Source: Hippopus hippopus
Taxonomy: Eukaryota; Mollusca; Bivalvia; Cardiida; Cardiidae
Length of the DNA stretch: 64,000 bases
Reading direction: 5' to 3'
Assembly (NCBI GenBank): GCA_946811185.2
Contig: OX328097.1
Location: 56,263,063-56,327,062 of the forward strand
The notes beneath the pieces are model-generated. The model was not told where the DNA came from and did no database searches. It saw nothing but the letters and a program-made list of their open reading frames with translations. The position numbers and the translations under genes are program-made. Position 1 is the first letter of the stretch. Each line of letters opens with the position of its first letter. Positions 28,655 through 40,605 of the stretch are shown here, one piece after another.

Positions 28655-30315
28655 AATGCTGATCAAGACAATGTGATTTGTCTTGCAGGGTCAATCAAGA
28701 TCTCATGCATATTCCATCAGACAGCATAGAATGCACAGGCTTGACCTTAGGTTTTCAGTGTCTTACAAAAATTCCCAGTATATTATGATCTGGAAAAATT
28801 GACAAATGCCAAAATTTTGTGTGGTGTTTCACAAAAGTCAATTTTGCAGGAATCATCTCTCTCTCTCTCTCTCCTAAGCATTATATGAAAAGCAGCCATT
28901 AGCTGGGAACACTTGCTCTGCTTAGGTAAATTATGGAAACACTTGAAAAACATGGGCCAGTGCATTGGCTGTCATAGTACTATGAGTGCAAGCTTTACCT
29001 TGAAAGCCTTTGCAGATGACAGATGAGAATCTTTCTTAAGATATGTAGAAATTGTTACTTGAACAAATTGACCTGAAATAGACCTATATGCAAAGAATAA
29101 TTAAGGAGTGAATGTTTATATCATCGGGTATGATCGGAAGGTTCGGAAATTTTGTTTGCGGTAAATGTCAGGTTTGACCCTTACAGTGCCAAAGTCCAAA
29201 TATGAGAGCTTTTGAGGATGACATGTATCAAGATCAGACTGCACAGAAAGTGCATCTTAGATCTATGTCACTCACCATGTATTACCAGTTTAAAGCAACA
29301 AAATGATGTTTATTTCAGGTATTTTCAGTATTCTGTAAAGACACAACAAATCTATTAGACACATAAAGAGTTAAAAATTGTTCACATAGTTCTGCATGCA
29401 TATGACATTAGCCGAAGCTAAGTTTGGACAATAATTCAAGCGTGTAACATATGGTAATAGAGGCCATTTATTTCATGTCAGTTTGTTAGAGTAATAACAG
29501 GAGAAAACACTGGTAACTGATAATTACTTCCCTTTCCAAGAATTCTTTCCAAAGCTCACTTCCTCAGAGTCCTTAAAGAATTGCAATTCTTGGTAAAGGG
29601 TTAGGATTTTAAAAGCAACTCTCAACCACATTAAATCCTAGAGGCACTCTTACAAAATTACTTTTGGTTAAATGAATAATTACTTTTGAGCCATTACTAT
29701 CCAGCCCTAGTTTTGTAAAAATGAAATAAACAAACAAAATGTTGCTTCAACTATTTCACTACAGAAAATGTAAATTACAAATTTTTTAATAGCTACAAAA
29801 TACAACTATGGTGCAAGATGAAGAAACTGTTCGGACATAATCTAGAGTAAATTAGTGGACTGTGTATATCAGGGATCAGACTGCACATTCTCATGATTTA
29901 CTCTGTCCACAAAATCTTGCTATGTCATCTATGGTAAAGAAAGCGTTAAACACTTAACAAACAAATAAATTGTGTGAATTTTTCGTCTGATGAACTACAA
30001 GTGGAAATTTGTTGTGTTTGCACATATACATGTACTTGTTTGACAGACCAGCCTTTACACCCCAGATTATGTTGGAAAAGATAAAAAGTTTATCCCGTTA
30101 GACTTGATTTGTTGTGTAAAATTTGGTCGAAAAATTCATGATACATTTTCAGTTATTGCTTTTTATTAAAAAATAGATCTATATACCATAATTTTATTCT
30201 ATTGTCTTCTTTTCTAACCAGCTGTCCTTTGAAAAGCCTCATAAACAGATTTTCAGTACCTTACTGCCCCCTTAAACTAGTTTACAATGGACTTTTTTCA
30301 AAAGCATTCTTAAAA
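28655..30315. other. Intergenic downstream of CCDC61
   Basis: No coding signal. A (CT)n run at 28857-28873, fragments of the AGATCAGGCTGCACA-core family near 29220 and 29870, and a decayed MITE near 29480-29605. Confidence 0.5.
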
Positions 30316-30317
30316 AT

Positions 30318-30520
30318 GTGGATAATGATTTATTGATTGATTGACTGAATGGTGTTTTACGCCGTGTTAAATATTATTTCAGTCATATCACGGTGACAGC
30401 TCACACACCATGTTTTCCTGGTTTTTTACCAGTACTAGGCTAGAGCTCTGAAGTGTCTTGCCCAAGGACACTCCTACGAAAAACCCAGTGGATCCATTGC
30501 AGTTTGAACCCAGGTGGATA
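30318..30520 (-). mobile_element. SINE-like copy with ATTG tail
   Basis: tttattgattgattgactg tail, then aatggtgttttacgcc, catatcacggtgacagc and ctctgaagtgtcttgccc. Same family as 10-230. It is followed by a MITE A-arm fragment at 30525-30600. Confidence 0.6.
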
Positions 30521-30599
30521 ATGAGCAGACAACAAAACTTTAGAACCACCCAAATTGAAAGCATTTGCAGACAATAAATGTGGTGCGTCATGCAGTTGT

Positions 30600-32262
30600 C
30601 AACAATAACCTTGTGTGCACTCTGGAGGTCATATTTTTGGTCCAATGCTCATGACACTTGGTCAGAATATTTGTCTTGATAACATCTCTGACAATTCTAA
30701 ATTGGATCACGCCAGGTTAGAAGTAGGTCACTGAGACAAATCATAGAAAAAACCTTGTGTGCACTGTAGAGGCAACAATTTCCCGTTGATACTCATATAA
30801 CTTGGTCAAAATGTTTGTCTTGATATTTAAAAAAAGTCGAAAAATTTGGTCACACCAGGTCAAAATGTAGATCACTGGAACAAATCTTAGTAAAACTTTG
30901 TGTTCACACTAGAGGCCACATTTTCCCTCTGATACTCATGAAACTTGGTCAAAATGTTTGCCTAGATTATATCTCGGACAAATTCAAAATTGGGTCATGT
31001 CAGGTCAAAAAGGAGGTCACTGGAACAAATTTTAGAAAAACCTTGTATGCACTCTATAAGCCACATTTACAGTGTGATACTCATGAAACTTGGTCAAAAT
31101 GTTTGTCTTGAAAATATCTCGAGAAGTCCGAAATAGGGTCACATTAGGTCAAAAAGGATGTCACTGGGATATATCTTTGAAAATTTGAAAAACCATGTGT
31201 GCACTCTAGAGGCCTCATCTACAGTCTGATACTCATGCAACTTTGTCAGAATTTTTGTCTTGATGTTAGCTCTAACAACTTGCAATCAGGTCACAACAGG
31301 TCAAAAGGTAGGTCACAGGGCCAAATCTTAGAAAAACCTTTTGTGCACTCTAAGAGGCCACATTTTCAGTCTGATACTCATGAAACGTGGTCAGAATGTT
31401 TGTCTTGATATATTGAACATATTTGAAATTGGGTCACATCAGGTCAAAAAGGACATCATTGGGACAAGTCTTACAAAAACCTTGTTTGCTCTCTAGAGGC
31501 CACATTTACAGTCTAATACTCATGGAACTTTGTCAGAATGTTGTCTTGATGATATCTTGGACAAGCTTGCAATGGGGTCACAACAGGTCAAATTGGATTA
31601 TGCCAGGTCAGAAATAGGTCACTAGGACAAATCTTTGAAAAACCGTGTGTGCACTCTAGGCCACATTTTCAGTCTGATGCTCATGAATTTGTTTGTGTTG
31701 GAGTTTAACACCGTTTTAACAGCTTAGGTCATATCATGGCGATCAGTGCACCTACGAATGTTTTCTCATATGTATCGGAGGTAAGAGGCAAAAAATTGCC
31801 AAAAACACACCAGGTCACGAGTCCAAAAGAAATACACATGACACTTGGTCAGAATGTTTGTCCTGGTGACATCTAGGATAAATTTAAAATTGGGTCACGT
31901 CAGGTCATCAAGTCACTGGGACAAATCTTTAAAAAAAATCTTGTGCACACTCTAGAGGTCACGTTTTCAGTATGATAGTCATGATACTTGGTCAGGTTTG
32001 TCTTGATTGTATCTGGAACTAGAGTCTACATCAAAACTGGGTCATGCTGAGTCAAAAAGTAGGTGACTGGGACAAAGCTTAGAAAAAGCTTGTGTGCACT
32101 CCAGAGGCCACATTTTCCGCCTGATGCCCATGAAAATTGGTCAGAATGTTATCTTGATAGTATATCAGACAAGTTCAAAATTGGGTCATGTCAGGTCAAA
32201 AAGTAGGTCACTGAGACAAATCTGAGGAAAACTTTGAGTGTATGCTAGAGGTCACATTTCCT
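30600..32262 (+). repeat. Tandem array of about 150-bp units (headless)
   Basis: About eleven diverged units, each with tcactgggacaaatctt, accttgtgtgcactctag, aggccacattttcagtctga, tactcatgaaacttggtcag, and attgggtcac. Related to the 145-bp core units of the pearl-like elements and nearly the same as 46805-47690. No head hairpin. A SINE fragment interrupts it at 31687-31830. Confidence 0.7.
31687..31830 (-). mobile_element. SINE fragment nested in tandem array
   Basis: gtttaacaccgttttaacag, atatcatggcgatcagtgc and acctacgaatgttttctc match the tail half of the 5.2-kb SINE body. Confidence 0.55.
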
Positions 32263-32285
32263 GGAGAAAATGCTGGTTACCAGCA
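32263..32285. mobile_element. Isolated MITE core palindrome
   Basis: Only the central palindrome (ggagaaaatgctggttacc plus agca) is present, with no arms, at the end of the tandem array. Next to it is a small palindrome, ggatcgtaaattacatacgatcc type. Confidence 0.55.
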
Positions 32286-32859
32286 GGATCGTAAATTACA
32301 TACGATCCCTGTCACCAACAACTAAAGTGTTGATGTCTAATCCCTGTTGAAGGTGGCCATTCAGATTGTTAGGCTATGATCTCATCAACGTACAAAAATG
32401 ATAAATCACTGAAATGAGTAACGTGATCGCTGGCAAGCCATCAGTAAAAAAAAGTCAAATGTTAGGAAAAAAATACACAGTGTGGGCCCTCCATCATTTC
32501 ATCCTCTTTCGGACCCAGCATGATTCGACCCTCTCCTGCTTCAGCCAATTGGAGAGTAGACTCGCTAGTCTGACCAAAAGCTCTGGAAATTCCCACGCTA
32601 CTAAAAATAGATGAAAATCGTGGGATACCAACATATTGGCAATAAATTTGCCTTTAATTCTAAAGGTATGAATTATTCGGAATGTTAGTGTTAGACATTT
32701 GTATATGGACAGTTAATATTCTAAATAAGTAATTTCTGTCTTAAAGAGCTCTTTTGGTGAGAATGTTAAACAAACGTTTAGGAGTTATATCTATCTATAT
32801 TGTATTTCTGGAAACCACCGTTAAGTTGACTTGGCAACGAATTTGCCTTTAATTCTTGA

Positions 32860-33048
32860 CTCTTGATAGAGTCCTCCGATTCGGTGACTAACTCAGATGT
32901 CATTTTTGTGTTTGTGTCTCCGCTTGCGGAGACACAGGACTTCACGTGTATGAAAATAATATCGGACTATTCCTGCAGACTGAAGAAACACAAAAATAAC
33001 ATCGGAGTTAGTCACCGAATCGGGGGACTCTATCAAGAGTCTAGACTA
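32860..33048. mobile_element. Hairpin MITE (GATTCGGTGACTAACTC family)
   Basis: Inverted ends gactcttgatagagtcc and ggactctatcaagagtc, continuing with gattcggtgactaactc and its complement, about 65 bases per arm. An inner small palindrome tctccgcttgcggaga lies at about 32928-32943. Related hairpins at 40478-40605 and a fragment near 39655-39735. Confidence 0.75.
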
Positions 33049-33640
33049 TAGAGACGTCTCGTGCCACATGGTTAGTGCTTGGATGGGTGACCAAGCCGTT
33101 ACAAATGACACATGTAGATCTGTTTTCTAAAACATATTTTAAGCAGCAACAGTTCCTTTTTCATCTATCCTTTGGATAAGTTTACATCAATCTAATCTTG
33201 AAAAAAAGGCCCATGCATGTAACAAAGAGAACAAAATTATGCAGGCTTTTTATTAGATCTACTTCCCTAAATACACTGTTCAAACCACATACAATTGTAA
33301 TATTTATTCTATTATTCTCGACAATACTTTTTACGCCTTCTGTCTTTTCTTTTTTTTAAAGATAGATCTAGTCTAGTCTACTTTTTTTATTTTAAACGTC
33401 TGTGAGACCACACGACAGAGTGTTTAAATGGAGACTTGTGGATCCAAAGTGAGCTCAAGGTCAATATAGGCTTTCTTTGAAAAGAATGAAACTGGGTGAT
33501 ATTTTCTGTGTCGCTCGCTTTAATACAGCTAAAGCGAAGTAGGCCAAACTATATAATTATTGTGGCGCCGCATGAGCGGCGGCACTATATTTTTATTCGC
33601 TTTTTAAAAGTACCTATGGCGGCAGCCATATTTGTTTACT
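33049..33640. other. Intergenic, no gene seen
   Basis: No coding signal. The stretch gtggcgccgcatgagcggcg near 33562-33583 is locally GC-rich. Confidence 0.4.
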
Positions 33641-33647
33641 CAGCTTC

Positions 33648-33785
33648 CAGTCATTTCGTACCTAGGCCATTTCGTGCCATTTTGGTCATTTCGTACCCAC
33701 CTATACTTTTTTTTTTTGGTCATTTCGTAATCACTTTGATCATTTCGTACCCACCTTGGTCATTTCATACCCAGTTTTTAATATC
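33648..33785 (+). repeat. Minisatellite of GGTCATTTCGTACCCA units
   Basis: Six to seven irregular copies of a unit around gtcatttcgtaccca with variable spacers and a T tract at 33708-33716. A related motif (tcatttcgacaccc) occurs inside the long-TIR element near 50837. Confidence 0.65.
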
Positions 33786-34119
33786 AATTTGGTAATTTAG
33801 AACCTAGTTTTAATACTATTTTCTTGTGTTGTTTGCCGAATGACAACTGCTTCTGTACATAGCTCCAATTGAAATTATGTTAAATTTTGCCGACGAAAGG
33901 CTATGATTGTGTCTTACCATTATTGGTTCTTTCTTTTTTAAGTTTTAATTTGCTTTCTAAAGATTGTTTAGGACTTCTCATTTCATTTCTCACCGAGTTC
34001 TGCATAAATTTACATTGGTCAATTTGAAATGCGTTAAAAATTTTCTGGAGAGAGGCCACATTTTCGTTGTGTTCTTCATAAATCATGTTGCAAAACCATG
34101 ACTCTTTCTTAGACTTTAA

Positions 34120-34400
34120 CTCTTTACCAAACAACATAATTTTAGACTTTTGAGAGCATTTGCAGACGACAATTCGAATGTGTTATCATTTTCTCCTTCT
34201 TCCACATTGTTTTCAAAATGATTCTTCCGCAAGGTTGTTGATACTCGGGATTAACACAATGCCTTAAATGGTGCAAACTTTAAAAATCTTCTTGTCCATA
34301 ACCAGATAGCCCAGAGTTTAAGTATTTGTCATGTAGTATTACCACGTGTACCTCTACGAAGTTTGTTCAAGCGATGCCCTTGGCGTAAAAATTAACCCAC
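34120..34400. repeat. MITE fragment followed by a single pearl core unit
   Basis: 34120-34260 is a MITE with shortened core. 34270-34400 (aaaatcttcttgtccataac, tgtagtattaccacgtgtac, tttgttcaagcgatgccct) is one lone 170-bp-type unit of the pearl-like family. Confidence 0.5.
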
Positions 34401-34534
34401 TGTAATGTGCCCTATTTCAAAAAACACCTGATTTGCGGAGCCATTGATGTTATGCATCAATATTTTCTTGTACACTTTTCAGATTATTCCGACAGTAAGT
34501 TAACCGCGAAAGTAGGCGGTTTCCCTCTTGTAAA

Positions 34535-34990
34535 CCTGGTTCTCCGCCTCACATGGCAAAGTACTGAAAATGAAGGAAATAAAAGGAAATCCCCGTTACT
34601 ATTTATAAAATGTTTCTAAAATTAGAACTAAATGGGAAACCAGTGATTCGTCTTCGTCATTATTTTAATTAATCTGAAGGGTTTTAAACATTTCTTTCAG
34701 GATTATCATTCAAAAGGTAATAAAAAATAAATTCTATCGTAAAGGCCTACTGTGTATTTAAGCGATCATATTCAGTGGTTTGGTTATCTCAGATAGTCTG
34801 AAACTGTTCAGGGTTTTCCAGCTGTCCAAATTGGTCGCGGGTGGGGTGATGCAGAATGGAAAAAGGTGAAGTGTTATTTGATGTACATCTATTTGTTCTT
34901 ACTTCATATTTATAACAGTCATAGAATGGACCGTAATGAAACGTTAGTGAATATATGAAATTCGACAGATTTAACATTGATTTCTAATTT
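34535..34990 (+). repeat. Dispersed duplicated segment, copy 1
   Basis: Matches 41600-42075 in order: ggttctccgcctcacat, gaaatccccgttactattta, aggattatcattcaaaagg, ggtcgcgggtggggt, gcagaatggaaaaaggtgaa, aattcgacagatttaac. Moderately diverged, non-coding, no family known to me. Confidence 0.7.
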
Positions 34991-35024
34991 ACAGTACTTA
35001 CAGCCTACCGGTAACATTTTGTTA

Positions 35025-36318
35025 TTAGCTCACCTGAGCACGAAGTGCTCAGGATGAGCTATTGTGATCACTCACCGTCCGTCGGCGTCCGTCGTCCGTC
35101 CGTCCGTTCACATTTCTATGTTTACACTCTAGCATCTACAAATATTAACCTATCAGCACCAAACTTAGTCAAAATATATATGACCATAAGATCTCGGATG
35201 AGTTCGATTATGGGTCTAATCAGACCAGAACAACTGGAGTTATACGCCCTTGAATTAGAAAAATTGCTATACTTGACTGACTTTGTTTACACTCCAGCAT
35301 CTACAAGTATCAATGAATCAGCACCAAACTTGGTCAAAATATATATGACGATAAGATCTCGGATGAGTTCGATTATGGGTCTAATCGGACCAGAACAACT
35401 GGAGTTATTTGCCCTTGAATTAGAAAAATTGCTATATTTGACTTTGTTTACGCTCTAGCATCTACAAATTTTAACCAATCAGCATCAAACTTGGTCAAAA
35501 TACTTATGACCATAAAATCTCGGATGAGTTTGATTATGGGTCTAATCGGAGTAGAACAACTGGAGTTATTTGCCCTTGAATTAGAAAGTTCTTTAGAATA
35601 GTTCTTTGTCCGGAGCATAACTTTGTCATCTCCAGTCCGATTGACTTGAAACTTGGCATTTGTGTTTGTTGCAATAATACGCAGTGCAGTGTGAAAGAAC
35701 TATAATTCTACCTCATTTTGTCTGAGTTACTTCCCTTTGATCATCATTTTTACAGCATTTTCTGCTTGTCTGGAATATAACTTTGTCATCTCTAGCCTGA
35801 ACATCTTCAAATTTGGTATGCATTATTGTTGAAAAATTATGGAGTGCAGTGCACAAGAACCATAACTCTTCCTAGCATGAAGTTTGAGTTATTCCCCCTT
35901 TGACCTTCATTTTTATAGCATTTCTTGCTTGTCCGGAGCAAAACTTTGTCATCTTAAGTAGGAATGACTTGAAATATGGTATGCTTACTTGTTGCAATAT
36001 TTGGAAGTGTACCTCGTGCTGTCTTTGAGTTATTTCCCTTTGATCGTCATTTTTACAGCATTTTAGTGCTTGTCCAGAATATAACTTTGTCATCTCAAGT
36101 CAGAACGACTTCAAACTTGGTATGCATGTTTGTTGCAATATTACCGAGTACAGTGTGCAAGAACAATAACTCTACCTAGCGCGGATTTTGAATAATTCCA
36201 CTTTGATCTTCATTTTTGCAGTATTTCTTGCTTGTCCGGAATGGAACTTTGAAGTCTCAAGTCAAATTGACTTAAGACTTGGTAAACATTTCTGTTGCAT
36301 TACCTGCCCTTTGCGATT
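35025..36318 (+). repeat. Pearl-like tandem-core element 2
   Basis: Head AGCTCACCTGAGCAC with complement gtgctcaggatgagct, then cgtccgtccgtccgttcac, three units of about 170 bp (gatctcggatgagttcgatt, ccagaacaactggagttat), then about four units of about 175 bp (cttgtccggagcataac, tttgtcatctccagtccg). It ends cctgccctttgcgattatta, directly followed by the next element. The open frame across the first units results from unit length and is not a gene. Confidence 0.7.
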
Positions 36319-36321
36319 ATT

Positions 36322-39300
36322 AGCTCACCTGAGCACAAAGTGCTCAAGGTGAGCTATTGTGATCGCCCTATGTCCGGCGTCTGGCGTCTGGCGTCCGTCA
36401 ACAATTTCTTTAAACATCTTCTCCTAAACCACTGGGCCAATCTTGATGAAACTTGGCAGGGATGTTCCTTGGGTGAAGCTCTACCAAAGTTGTTCAAAGA
36501 ATTGAATTCCACCCTTAACTCTGGTTGCCATGGCAACCAAAAGGAAAAAAATGCAAAATCTTTGAAAATCTTCTCCTCTGAAACTAGAAGGAATAGAGCT
36601 TTGATATTTGGTATGTAGCATCTCCTAGTGGACCTCTATCAAGTTTGTTCAAATGATGCCCCTGGGGTCAAAACTGGCCCCGCCCCGGGGGTTACAAGTT
36701 CGAACATAGGAAAAAAGAAGGAAAACTTTAAAATTTTTCTTCTCTGAAACTGGAAGGCGTAGAGCTTTGATATTTGGTATGTAGCATCTCCTAGTGGACC
36801 TCTTCCAAATTTGTTCATATGATGCCCCTGGGGTCAAAACTGGCCCCGCCCCGGGGGTCACAAGTTTAAAGATAGGAACAAAGAAGGAAAACTTTAAAAT
36901 TCTTCTTCTCTGATACTGGTTGGCATAGAGCTTTGATATTTGGTATGCAGCATCTCCTAGTGGACCTCTACCAAGTTTCTTCATTTGATGCCCCTGGGGT
37001 CAAAACTGGCCCCGTCCCGAGGGTCACAATTTAGAACAAAGAAGGAAAACTTTAAAATTCTTCTTCTCTGAAACTGGAAGGCGTAGAGCTTTGATATTTG
37101 GTATGTAGCATATCCTAGTGGACCTCTACCAAGTTTGTTCATATGATGCCCCTGGGGTCAAAACTGGCCCCGCCCCTGGGGTCACAAATTTGAACATAGG
37201 AACAAAGAAGGAAAACTTTAAAATTCTTCTTCTCTTAAACTTGAAAGCGTAGAGCTTTGATATTTGGTATGTAGTGAACCTGTTCTAAGTTTGTTAGCCC
37301 ACCTGAGCACAACATGTTCAGTGAGTTCAAAATTGGGTCACCTGGGGTCATAAACTAGGTCACTAGATCAAATTAAAGAAATACCTTGTAGGCACTCTAG
37401 AGGCTACATTTATTGCTCAAATGACCTGAAATTTGGTCAGAATGTTTGCCTTGATGAAATCTCGGATGAGTTTGGATTTGGGTCACCTGGGATCATAAAC
37501 CAGGTCACTAGGTCAAATTAAAGAAATACCTTTAAGGCACTGTAGAGGCCACATTTTTTGCTCAATTGACTTGAAAATTGGTCAGAATGTTTGTCTTGAT
37601 AAAATCTCACTCGAGTCTGAATTTGGGTCAACTGGGATCATAAACTAGGTCACTAGGTCAAATTGAAGAAATATCATTAGGGCACTCTAGAGGCCACATT
37701 TATTGTTCAATTGATTTGAAAATTGGTTAAAATGTTTGTCTTGATGAAATCTAAGATGAGTTCAAAATTGGGTCACCTGGGGTCATAATCTAGGTCCCTA
37801 GGTCAAATTAAGGAAATACCTTAAGGGCACTCTAGATGCCACATTTCTTGCCCAATTGACTTGAAAATTGGTCAGAATGTGTTGATGAAATCTCGGATGA
37901 CTTTGGATTTGGGTCACCTGGGATCATAAACTAGATCACTAGGTCAAATTAAAGAAATACCTTTAGGGCACTCTAGAGGCCACATTTTTTGCTCAATTGA
38001 CTTGAAAATTGGTCAGAATGTTTGTCTTGATAAAATCTCACATAAATCTCAGTTTGGGTCAACTCAGGTCATAAACTAGGTCACTAGATCAAATTAAAGA
38101 AATACCTTGCGGGCACTCTGGAGGCCACATTTCATGCTCAATTGACATGAAAATTGGTCAGAATATTTGTCTTGATCAAATCTTACATGAATCTCAATTT
38201 GGGTCAAATCGGGTCATAAACTAGGTCACTAGGTCAAATTAAAGAAATACCTTTAGGGCACTCTAGAGGCCACATTTATTGTTCAATTGATTCGAAAATT
38301 GGTTAAAATGTTTGTCTTGATGAAATCTAAGATGAGTTCAAAATTGGGTCACCTGGGGTCATAATCTAGGTCACTAGGTCAAATTAAGGAAATACCTTTA
38401 GGGCACTCTAGAGGCCACATTTCTTATTCAATGAACTTGAGAATTGGTCAGAATGTTTGTCTTGATAAAATTTCAAATGATTCTGAATTTGGGTCAACTG
38501 GGCTCATAAACTAGGTCACTAGGTCAAATTAAAGAAATACCTTTAAGGCACTCTAGAGGCCACATTTCTTGCTCAATTAACTTGGAAAATGGTCAGAATA
38601 TTTGTCTTGATCAAATCTTAAATGAGTCTGAATTTGGGTCAACTTGGGTCATAAACTAGGTCACTAGGACAAAGTAAAGAAATACCTTTAGGGCACTCTA
38701 GAGGCCACATTTCTTGCTCAATTGGCTTGAAAATTGGTCAGAATATTTGTCTTGATCAAATCTCGGATGAGTTTGGATCTGGTTCACCTCGGATCATAAA
38801 CTAGGTCACTAGGTCAAATTAAAGAAATACATTTAGGGCACTCTAGAGGCCACATTTCTTATTCAATGAACTTGAGAATTGGTCAGAATTTTTGTCTTGA
38901 TAAAATCTCACATGAGTCTGAATTTGGGTCAACTGGGCTCATAAACTAGGTCACTAGGTCAAATTAAAGAAATACCTTGCGGGCATTCTGGAGGCATTCT
39001 GGAGGCCACATTTTTGGCTCAATTAACTTGAAAATTGGTCAGAATATTTGTCTTGATCAAATCTTAAATTAGTCTGAATTTGGGTCAACTCGGGTCATAA
39101 ACTAGGTCACTAGGTCAAAGTAAAGAAATACCTTTAGGGCACTCTAGAGGCCACATTTCTTGCTCAGTTGACTTGAAAATTGGTCAGAATGTTTGTCTTG
39201 ATGAAATATTGGATGAGTTTGAAATTGGGTCACCTGGGATCATAAACTAGGTCACTTGGTCAAATTAAAGAAATACCATTAGGGCACTCTAGACGCCACA

Positions 39301-39562
39301 TTTATTTCTCAATTAACTTGAAAGGTGGTCAGAATGTTTGTCTTGATAAATATTTTGATGAGTTCTAAATTGGATCACGTATGGTGATAAAGTAGGTCAC
39401 AAGGTCAACTTACGGAAATTTCTTGTGGATACTCTAGATGCCACATTTTAAGCTCAATTGACCTGACAATTGGTCAGAAATGGAATTTTGCACGTGGAGT
39501 GAAATTTCGCCAATTGACTCAGGTGAGCGTTCCAGGGTCATCATGGCTTTCATGTTTTTGTA
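36322..39562 (+). repeat. Pearl-like tandem-core element 3, 15 units
   Basis: Head hairpin (AGCTCACCTGAGCAC with gtgctcaaggtgagct), ggcgtctggcgtctggcgtc stretch, about five 175-bp units, then 15 units of about 145 bp from 37316 to 39480, and tail actcaggtgagcg. Same layout as element 1 with a longer second array. Some 145-bp variants recur at three- or four-unit intervals. Confidence 0.75.
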
Positions 39563-40477
39563 CAAATGGTAGACCAGTACGTGTATTTGAAACAAAGGAT
39601 TATTGAATACCAAGCAACAGGTTTCCTTTAGTCCGAAGGCTTGTAACGATGCTATCTTGTGATTGTTTCTCCGCTCAGACACATAACTAAAATAACAACG
39701 GAGCAAGCCTCCGATTCGGAGGTAGTGCTCAACAGGCATACATGTTCAAATTTGATTTTCGTCTTCGTCGTCAGTTTGTGAAAATATTCATGAAAGTTTA
39801 AAAATGTGTATAAAATCTGTGTGGAGATTTTATACCTTCTTTTTTTTTTTACCATCTCTTACCGGGATCAGGGATCGTATATAAGATCCCTGTCGGGATG
39901 CAACCAGTCAAAACCTAAAATCACATTCGGGGATAGCTCTTTTTACTATCTAGTAGTACAGAGTGCGGCTTCGCAGAGTATTAAAATTATATCAGTAAAG
40001 GCCGCCTATATTGCTTATCCATTAAACCTGATCCTGACCTTTATGCTGAATATATAAGTAGGCATATAAATAGAACTCCGATTATAATTCGGAAAGTTAG
40101 ATATACATGTACATGGGAAGGAACTTATATACAAAGGTAAGCAATTTAGGTAGCAGAGCACGGTTTTCAGCTGAAATGGTCTTTGTCGACAACACGCCAA
40201 ACAGATCTAGAACTTCCTCAAACAAAGGTCATCAGCTGAAATTATAAAGAGCACTTTAAAAATGCAAAAGCACAAACCCCAATTCTTTGGATTCTATCAA
40301 TAAACCATGATCAACTTGTGAAAAAGTGACATTACTGACCAATACAGGCAAGCGGAATGATCGGGAAAAAAAAAACGACAAATAGTTTTCACAACACTCT
40401 TGTGTTACTGCACAACTTTTTTTCTAAATATAGACTTTAGGGAAACCAGGATTCGTGCAAGGATTTTCCACAGAGAT
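39563..40477. other. Intergenic, repeat fragments only
   Basis: A fragment of the 40.5-kb hairpin family at about 39655-39735, a small palindrome ggatcgtatataagatcc near 39870-39887, and otherwise unremarkable AT-rich sequence. Confidence 0.45.
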
Positions 40478-40605
40478 ATCAACAAGTGTACTCCCGATTC
40501 GGGGTCTAGCTCCGATGTTATTTTTGTGATTGTTCTCAGCGGAGAAACAATCACAAAAATAACATCGGAGCTAGACCCCGAACCGGGAGTACAACAAGTG
40601 GTGTC
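40478..40605. mobile_element. Compact hairpin MITE, about 128 bp
   Basis: Almost perfect inverted repeat: caagtgtactcccgattcgg, ggtctagctccgatgtta and tttttgtgattgtt pair with their complements around a short loop near 40537-40543 (agcggag). Open frames on both strands here are a by-product of the palindrome. Confidence 0.8.

Noticed and set aside
35045..35458. 137-codon open frame with internal repetition
   Set aside because: It follows the tandem units of a pearl-like element; repetition comes from the DNA array, and the unit recurs elsewhere with stops.
37316..39480. CRISPR-like array
   Set aside because: Units of about 145 bp diverge along their whole length, with no short identical repeats separated by unique spacers, and the context is eukaryotic.
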